Source: Selaginella moellendorffii (Eukaryota; Streptophyta; Lycopodiopsida; Selaginellales; Selaginellaceae). From it: DNA of 64,000 bases. Below, in pieces: positions 59,934-64,000 of the stretch. Every line of letters begins with the position of its first letter. The first letter of the stretch is position 1. The translations under genes and the position numbers were made by a program. The stretch lies in NCBI RefSeq assembly GCF_000143415.4, contig NW_003314318.1, positions 705,390 through 769,389 on the forward strand. Direction: 5' to 3'. The notes beneath the pieces were generated by a model. It saw only the letters and a program-made list of their open reading frames with translations, was not told where the DNA came from and searched no databases.

Positions 59934-61133
59934 TGTAAGCGATTAAATTTTCCATTCTACCACACATTCGACCACCTAGAAGAGTCTCACTCACAACCTC
60001 TATAAGTCCTATTCTGGATTTGGGGTTTGTTAGCCCCGGGAATGGCATTCAACTGCTCAGCCTTTGCACTTGGTCCAAGTGCTCCACGTGTTCGATCCCA
60101 TGACTGACACCAAAAGGTACCATTTGACATATCAGCCCGTTACATTAAGGCCATCCCCATTCACCTTTGTGACATTAGTGATCCAACACCCATCATAGTC
60201 CTGTCTCTCAAAGATTAGGCAATCTGTCTATGAATGATCATTTCAGATCCACTCCTTAGCATCCTTAGAATGCCCATAGATATGGGGGATGGCCTTCCCA
60301 AATACCCCTTTTTCAGTCCCCACCAAATCCCTTTTTGTCCATGGTTGTGTTCGCGAACACTACCATTGGATCAAGGCCCACAGGCCTGACCATTAAATCC
60401 CACTATCTTCTAGGATTTCTTGACCATGTGAATATATCCTCAGTCATTACACCAAAGGATTGTTTTTCTTCCTTTCCACAGTCTAGAACTTTGGGACAAT
60501 ATTTTGAAACACCATGGCCCTACGCGAGCCTCATGAATACTCTTCCCACATTCCGCCTTTGGGTGCTTTAGCTATGGGGCTAGAACGAGGTTTCATTGAA
60601 TATCAAAGTAAGTAATACCACCCATGCTTGAATTGGGAGTATCGACCATTCGATTTCTCGGGGGAGTTAAAGTCGACTCTTGAACACTTCATTAAGTTAC
60701 CCTTTTTGTCTATCTGTATTCACTCTAGTTTTAAACTCCTCAGTGGATATATCATCACCCAACACATGGGCATAGGCTTCCTGGGTTACACTAGCCTTTC
60801 CTAGCCAAACTGGCTCCATTGGGGTCTAACTCCCACACTCTCCTTATTATACTTTTGGAACCCCTCTGCAGCCCCATCTCGACATCTTAAGTCCATCTTG
60901 ACACTTCCACGTGTCATGTGTTGGTCCTTTTGTGTCCTTTTTCTAAAGACTCACTTATTCCTCACTTCGAACTCATTCTTTGAGCCCTTCATTAGGAGTT
61001 TTACTCCCGCTCTCGACTTTTCAAGTTAGAACTTTTAGTCCAAACATATTACACTCATTTGGCTTTTGCTTCGAACTTTACCACGTGGCACTCCTTCAGC
61101 TCTATTTTGGGGCTTAGGGATTTGTGTTTCACA
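59934..61133 (-). repeat. 5' LTR of the older LARD
   Basis: Starts TGTAAGCGATTAAATTTTCC directly after the primer site complement (CCAATACCAAAT) and ends GATTTGTGTTTCACA. Only a trace of the minisatellite remains near 60880. It marks the right edge of the retrotransposon cluster. Confidence 0.88.
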
Positions 61134-61406
61134 ATGCTCTTCTAGAACTGAGTGCCAGGAAACCAAATGGCACCAGCAGTAAGAATCACTATCCTAATTC
61201 AAGCGAACCATATGTCATGTTATTCTCATCCAAGCTATGCTGGATTTTTGCTGTTTCTAATATTTATTTTGTAAAAAAATATTAAAAGAATTTTTGTTTT
61301 TATATTTTACTCCATGTGTTTAAACTCTAATATACTATCTTTATAAATATCCTTAGTTTTGTGTTTTACTTTTATAATAAGTATTTCTTATAGCTTTTAT
61401 CATAAT
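61134..61406. other. A+T-rich spacer upstream of the lectin-like gene
   Basis: No supported gene. Base composition shifts abruptly to A+T-rich after about 61260. It could contain the promoter or an upstream exon and intron of the gene at 61407. Confidence 0.4.
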
Positions 61407-62240
61407 ATGTATTTCTTACAACTTCATTATAATCTACTAATATTGTGTTTATGTTTTAATTTAGGATTATCTGGACGAAAACTAACCATTGGAAACACTA
61501 ATGTTTTAACTCCAGAAGATATGGGTAAAATCATTGGAGCTATGTATAAGTTAATGGGGGACATTTATGGAAAACAAAGTTATTCAACAGATTATTCAAA
61601 TAATATTCCAGTAGAAACAACTAAAGGTATTTTTGATGTAATATTTGAATGTAAAGAGGATTGTTTCAAATCTACTACTATTGCGGGAAATAATATAATT
61701 ACTGCTTTAAGAGTAATTATTGATAATTATTTAGATTTTATGAATGAGAAACTTTCAGACTTTTTTCAAAAGGAAACTAATAAATTTGTATTAACATATA
61801 AACAAAAAGATAACTCAGAAACTCTATCTATGCATCTAAATAAAAAAATTAGTATAAATGATTTAGATTTTTGTATATTAAGAGCTACCAGATTATATTA
61901 TGATTCAGTTATGTATACAGGTGATTTTATTTACTCCAAAGGTTTTAAATTTGTTTTAATTTTAGAAGTAAATTGCAAACTCTCTCTATATAAGGGAAAA
62001 ATAAAAATCTGGGAAATAACATCTAGGAAGAAAAATATTTTTAATTGCTATTTAAAACTGAAAAATAATGGTAAGTTAGTTTTGTATCATTATAATGAAG
62101 ATGTATGGGATAGTTATAAATATTGTGAAAATTGTTTGTTATCAACATATTTAAATGTTTCAAATGATTGTGCTTTAAATATTCATCTATTAAAATATCC
62201 TAATAGAATTTATTGGACAAATAATATGAAGTGTGAATAA
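61407..62240 (+). CDS. B-lectin-like protein, A+T-rich gene
   Basis: The open frame ends at 62240. The C-terminal third looks like a bulb-type (GNA-related) lectin fold with three repeats: NCKLSLYKGKIKIW, NNGKLVLYHYNEDVWDS and NDCALNIH...IYWTNN. The mannose-contact pattern QxDxNxVxY is kept only in outline (mostly E/K, N, K, Y), so mannose binding is doubtful. The N-terminal part (about 150 residues after RKLTIGNTN) is not recognised. Two starts are possible: ATG 61407, giving a hydrophobic leader (LLILCLCFNLGLSG) like a signal peptide, or an upstream exon with an acceptor at TTTAATTTAG (61464), since the leader is also T-rich and intron-like. Codons end overwhelmingly in A or T, unlike the two genes to the right. 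Horizontal origin is possible but unproven. Confidence 0.65.
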   Translation: MYFLQLHYNLLILCLCFNLGLSGRKLTIGNTNVLTPEDMGKIIGAMYKLMGDIYGKQSYSTDYSNNIPVETTKGIFDVIFECKEDCFKSTTIAGNNIITALRVIIDNYLDFMNEKLSDFFQKETNKFVLTYKQKDNSETLSMHLNKKISINDLDFCILRATRLYYDSVMYTGDFIYSKGFKFVLILEVNCKLSLYKGKIKIWEITSRKKNIFNCYLKLKNNGKLVLYHYNEDVWDSYKYCENCLLSTYLNVSNDCALNIHLLKYPNRIYWTNNMKCE

Positions 62241-62425
62241 TTTGATTTCTAATTTGCAAAATATGTTTTTACTTTAAATAACATCGCTAATCAATACTTT
62301 TCGAAATAACTTTTTCGTATGATTTAGCCCTAACCCTTTTAGCTCTTCCTGAAAGGATCGAATCAAGGTACGATGAAATTCTTCTCGGATTCATGATTCA
62401 TGATGGATGTTTGCACCAGGCGACG
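62241..62425 (+). promoter_or_regulatory. Upstream region of the 2H gene with telo-box-like word
   Basis: TTAGCCCTAACCC (62324-62336) resembles the plant telo-box that is common in promoters of housekeeping genes. No TATA box is obvious. The assignment as promoter is by position only. Confidence 0.3.
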
Positions 62426-62980
62426 ATGCCCAAGAGCTTCGCCTTCGCTCTCTACTTCGACGCCGCGCTAGAGAACCAAATCCTCGAGCTCTGGAACGTC
62501 TTAGCCCGGAGGAAGATAACCTCCCTGCTCATTGACAGCGGCAGCCGACCTCACATGCGTCTCAGCGTCACGACCGCCGACGACTTGGAGCTCCCAAAAC
62601 TCCGGACCACTGTCGAGAGCTTCGCCGCGCAGGAGGGCCCTGTGGCCATCAGTTTCTCCGCCGCTGGGGGCTTCTTCACGGACGAGACCTCCCTCTTCCT
62701 CACCCCGGCCCCCACAATCCAGCTCCTGGCTTTCCACGACCGCTTCCACGAGCTTCTCCAGGTGATGGGAGTCGAGAGCTTGGATGTCTATCAGCCCGGG
62801 AACTGGTTCCCTCATTGCAGTGTCGCCCAAGAGCTTCCCCGGAACCGGCTGGCGGATGCCTTCGCTGTGTTTCAAGAGTTGAAGCTGCCTCTAACGGGCC
62901 ACATTTGCGACGTTGGCATGGTGGAGCTCACTCCCTTCCAGGAGTACTGTGCTTTCTCTTTGGACGGCGATATGTGCTAG
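62426..62980 (+). CDS. 2H phosphoesterase (LigT/cyclic phosphodiesterase) family protein
   Basis: A 184-residue, intronless gene. The family cleaves 2'-5' or cyclic phosphate bonds in RNA or nucleotides using two H-x-T/S motifs. The second is present (F-P-H130-C-S132-V). The first reads R-P-H43-M-R45, so the usual Thr/Ser is Arg. The beginning (SFAFALYFDAALENQIL.LWNVL) and the spacing of the two motifs match the plant members annotated as RNA ligase/cyclic nucleotide phosphodiesterase family. The ATG at 62426 fits the family start; an in-frame ATG at 62393 would add 11 residues. It ends 106 bp from the stop of PTAC12, tail to tail. GC-rich coding, in contrast to the neighbour on its left. Confidence 0.82.
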   Translation: MPKSFAFALYFDAALENQILELWNVLARRKITSLLIDSGSRPHMRLSVTTADDLELPKLRTTVESFAAQEGPVAISFSAAGGFFTDETSLFLTPAPTIQLLAFHDRFHELLQVMGVESLDVYQPGNWFPHCSVAQELPRNRLADAFAVFQELKLPLTGHICDVGMVELTPFQEYCAFSLDGDMC

Positions 62981-63086
62981 AGGTTTCTTTCCCTCCGCGA
63001 AACTCTTTTTGTCGGTCCGTCCGAGAGCCACAGAGCGGCTGCAATGTGTCATTAGTACACAACAAATCAATCAAACCGCGACTTCT

Positions 63087-64000
63087 CTATATGTTTCCTT
63101 CCTCGTCCTCGTCCTCTTCCTGTGCGAGCTCTATCAGCTTCTCTGTTGGCACGGAAATGATCTCTTCTTTGAACTGGGCGTCGACATCAACATCGTCTTC
63201 TTCTTCATCATCCTCCTCCTGAACGAACGAACAAACTGTTCATCAAAACAGACCCATCCAACATGCGTGTAAAGTTCTTACCTCTGTATCTTTGTCGCCA
63301 ATGTCAATAGCTGCGGCCATTTCTTCCACAACTGCTTCATCCTCCTGGAATTCAAGAGCCATCAATCAAGAGCTGCTTGAAAACGGAAAAGAAGCTCACC
63401 TCGGCCCTTGCGGCTGCAGCTTCAAGTCGTTGCTGCTGCAAAGCCATTATGCGGTTGTGTTCAGCTCGTGTTTTCATCCGACCACCCTGCATGAATGTTT
63501 CAAAAGGAGGATAAGCCAAAATGCAAGTCAAAAGTATATCTTACTGTACCCGTACCCGTATCAAGTGTTCTATGAGATTTGGCCTTGGCTGATGGAAATT
63601 TGGCCCTCGGTAATCTGGAATTTCATCTGGTTTTTTTCTGTAATTTATAGTTGGATAGACAGGATCGCCACCAAAAACTGAAACAAACCAGCCAACGACC
63701 GAATCAGGTGGATCCAAGAAACGATTTTGTAACTCACCGGATCTTTTCATCTCTCGCGTCGCACGCATCACAAGTGGATCTCTTCTGATTCGAACATCAG
63801 TACCCATCATTTGTCGATATTCTCTCTGAGTCTGGCAAGCCAACATATTCATCAACTGCAAAGCCACGTCTTCTCCCGTTTCCTCGTAGTGCTTCTGAAC
63901 AGCTTCTTTCGACGTATCCTTGTCCCACGCTTTCACCCATTCATGATAATATGCCATTGCCCCTATTTCGTCCCTCCGTTTCGCTTCCGCCGCCAACCTG
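63087..64000 (-). CDS. PTAC12: PTAC12/HEMERA (PAP5), 3' part, five exons in window
   Basis: Minus-strand exons: 64000-63738 (continues beyond the window), 63677-63556, 63486-63400, 63344-63282 and 63218-63087 (stop). Together they give 221 residues. Introns are 60, 69, 55 and 63 nt, all GT-AG. The segment MAYYHEWVKAW, then ETGED, REYRQMMGTDVRIRRDP, GGDPVYPTINY and DYRGPNFHQPRPN is the conserved core of land-plant PTAC12/HEMERA, a component associated with the plastid-encoded RNA polymerase and a phytochrome-signalling factor. The tail is acidic (EEDDEEEDDVDVD), as in that family. The 60-nt intron has no stop and keeps frame, so a naive reading runs through it; removing it restores the family spacing. 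The second intron has two tandem donors 6 nt apart (63555 or 63549). Confidence 0.87.

Larger units (their letters stand above)
46991..61133 (-). mobile_element. Older LARD split by two later insertions
   Basis: Pieces in order: 3' LTR end (46991 to about 47150, ending GTGTCTCACA), internal 47151-48404, [complete LARD 48405-56117], internal 56123-56258, [solo LTR 56259-57981], internal 57987-59933, 5' LTR 59934-61133. Each join is confirmed by target duplications (CACAA; CTACA/CTAGA) and by the unbroken order in other LARDs. It is the most diverged LARD here. Its 5' LTR has nearly lost the minisatellite. Confidence 0.85.

Noticed and set aside
61359-61406. Start of the lectin-like gene at the ATG at 61359
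   Set aside because: It would add a second hydrophobic stretch before the plausible leader starting at 61407. The sequence is T-rich and may be intronic. The 61407 start or a spliced start at 61465 is more likely.
63541-63996. Single-exon 151-codon protein on the minus strand
   Set aside because: The middle of it translates a 60-nt GT-AG intron without stops, and its end runs into the next intron. The spliced reading matches PTAC12 spacing. Its apparent Met is a TTG near the window edge.

Overview
The window is nuclear DNA from a land plant. Only its last 2.8 kb looks like ordinary gene space. The best evidence is a convergent pair of plant-type genes at the right end: a 2H-phosphoesterase-like protein, and the 3' half of PTAC12/HEMERA, a plastid transcription and phytochrome-signalling protein of land plants. 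The PTAC12 introns are only 55 to 69 nt, and a retrotransposon in the window has GT-AG introns of 47 and 52 nt. Such short introns, with chromodomain Gypsy elements, fit a lycophyte such as Selaginella. The species is an inference.

Positions 1 to about 61.1 kb are almost entirely nested LTR retrotransposons. The main players are two families. (a) An intact, very young Ty3/Gypsy chromovirus lies at 27873-35405. It has 1148-bp LTRs that differ at about five sites, a GGATC target duplication, gag-pol with two spliceosomal-type introns, and a chromodomain. A broken second copy lies at 385-6246. (b) A large non-coding LTR family, called LARD here, has 1.6-1.8 kb LTRs and a 4-kb internal region without a coding frame. 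Copies lie at 6247-18039, 35431-42040, 42041-46990 and 46991-61133. One complete copy (48405-56117, TSD CACAA) is nested in the last, and solo LTRs lie at 1384-3026, 43498-45221 and 56259-57981. The two families share the primer-binding site, the polypurine tract with an adjacent hairpin, the LTR architecture (hexamer-based minisatellite followed by a TATA-like box) and a cassette of RNA hairpins with compensatory changes. The likeliest reading is that the LARD depends on the chromovirus or a close relative.

Other residents are a Tat/Athila-like element at 10100-16544 (gag and protease kept, RT lost), a PIF/Harbinger transposase remnant near 20.2-20.8 kb, fragments of other Gypsy elements at 18.0, 22.1-23.6 and 24.1-25.2 kb, a 100-N assembly gap (24811-24910), a long microsatellite, and about four copies of a ~290-bp tandem repeat rich in TTGAC motifs (25.85-26.9 kb). 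Where both edges survive, insertion boundaries end in TG...CA with 4-5-bp duplications, so the order of nesting can be read.

From 61.1 kb the sequence leaves the repeats: a strongly A+T-rich gene for a B-lectin-like protein (61.4-62.24 kb), the 2H phosphoesterase gene (62426-62980, +) and PTAC12 (64000-63087, -, running off the window).
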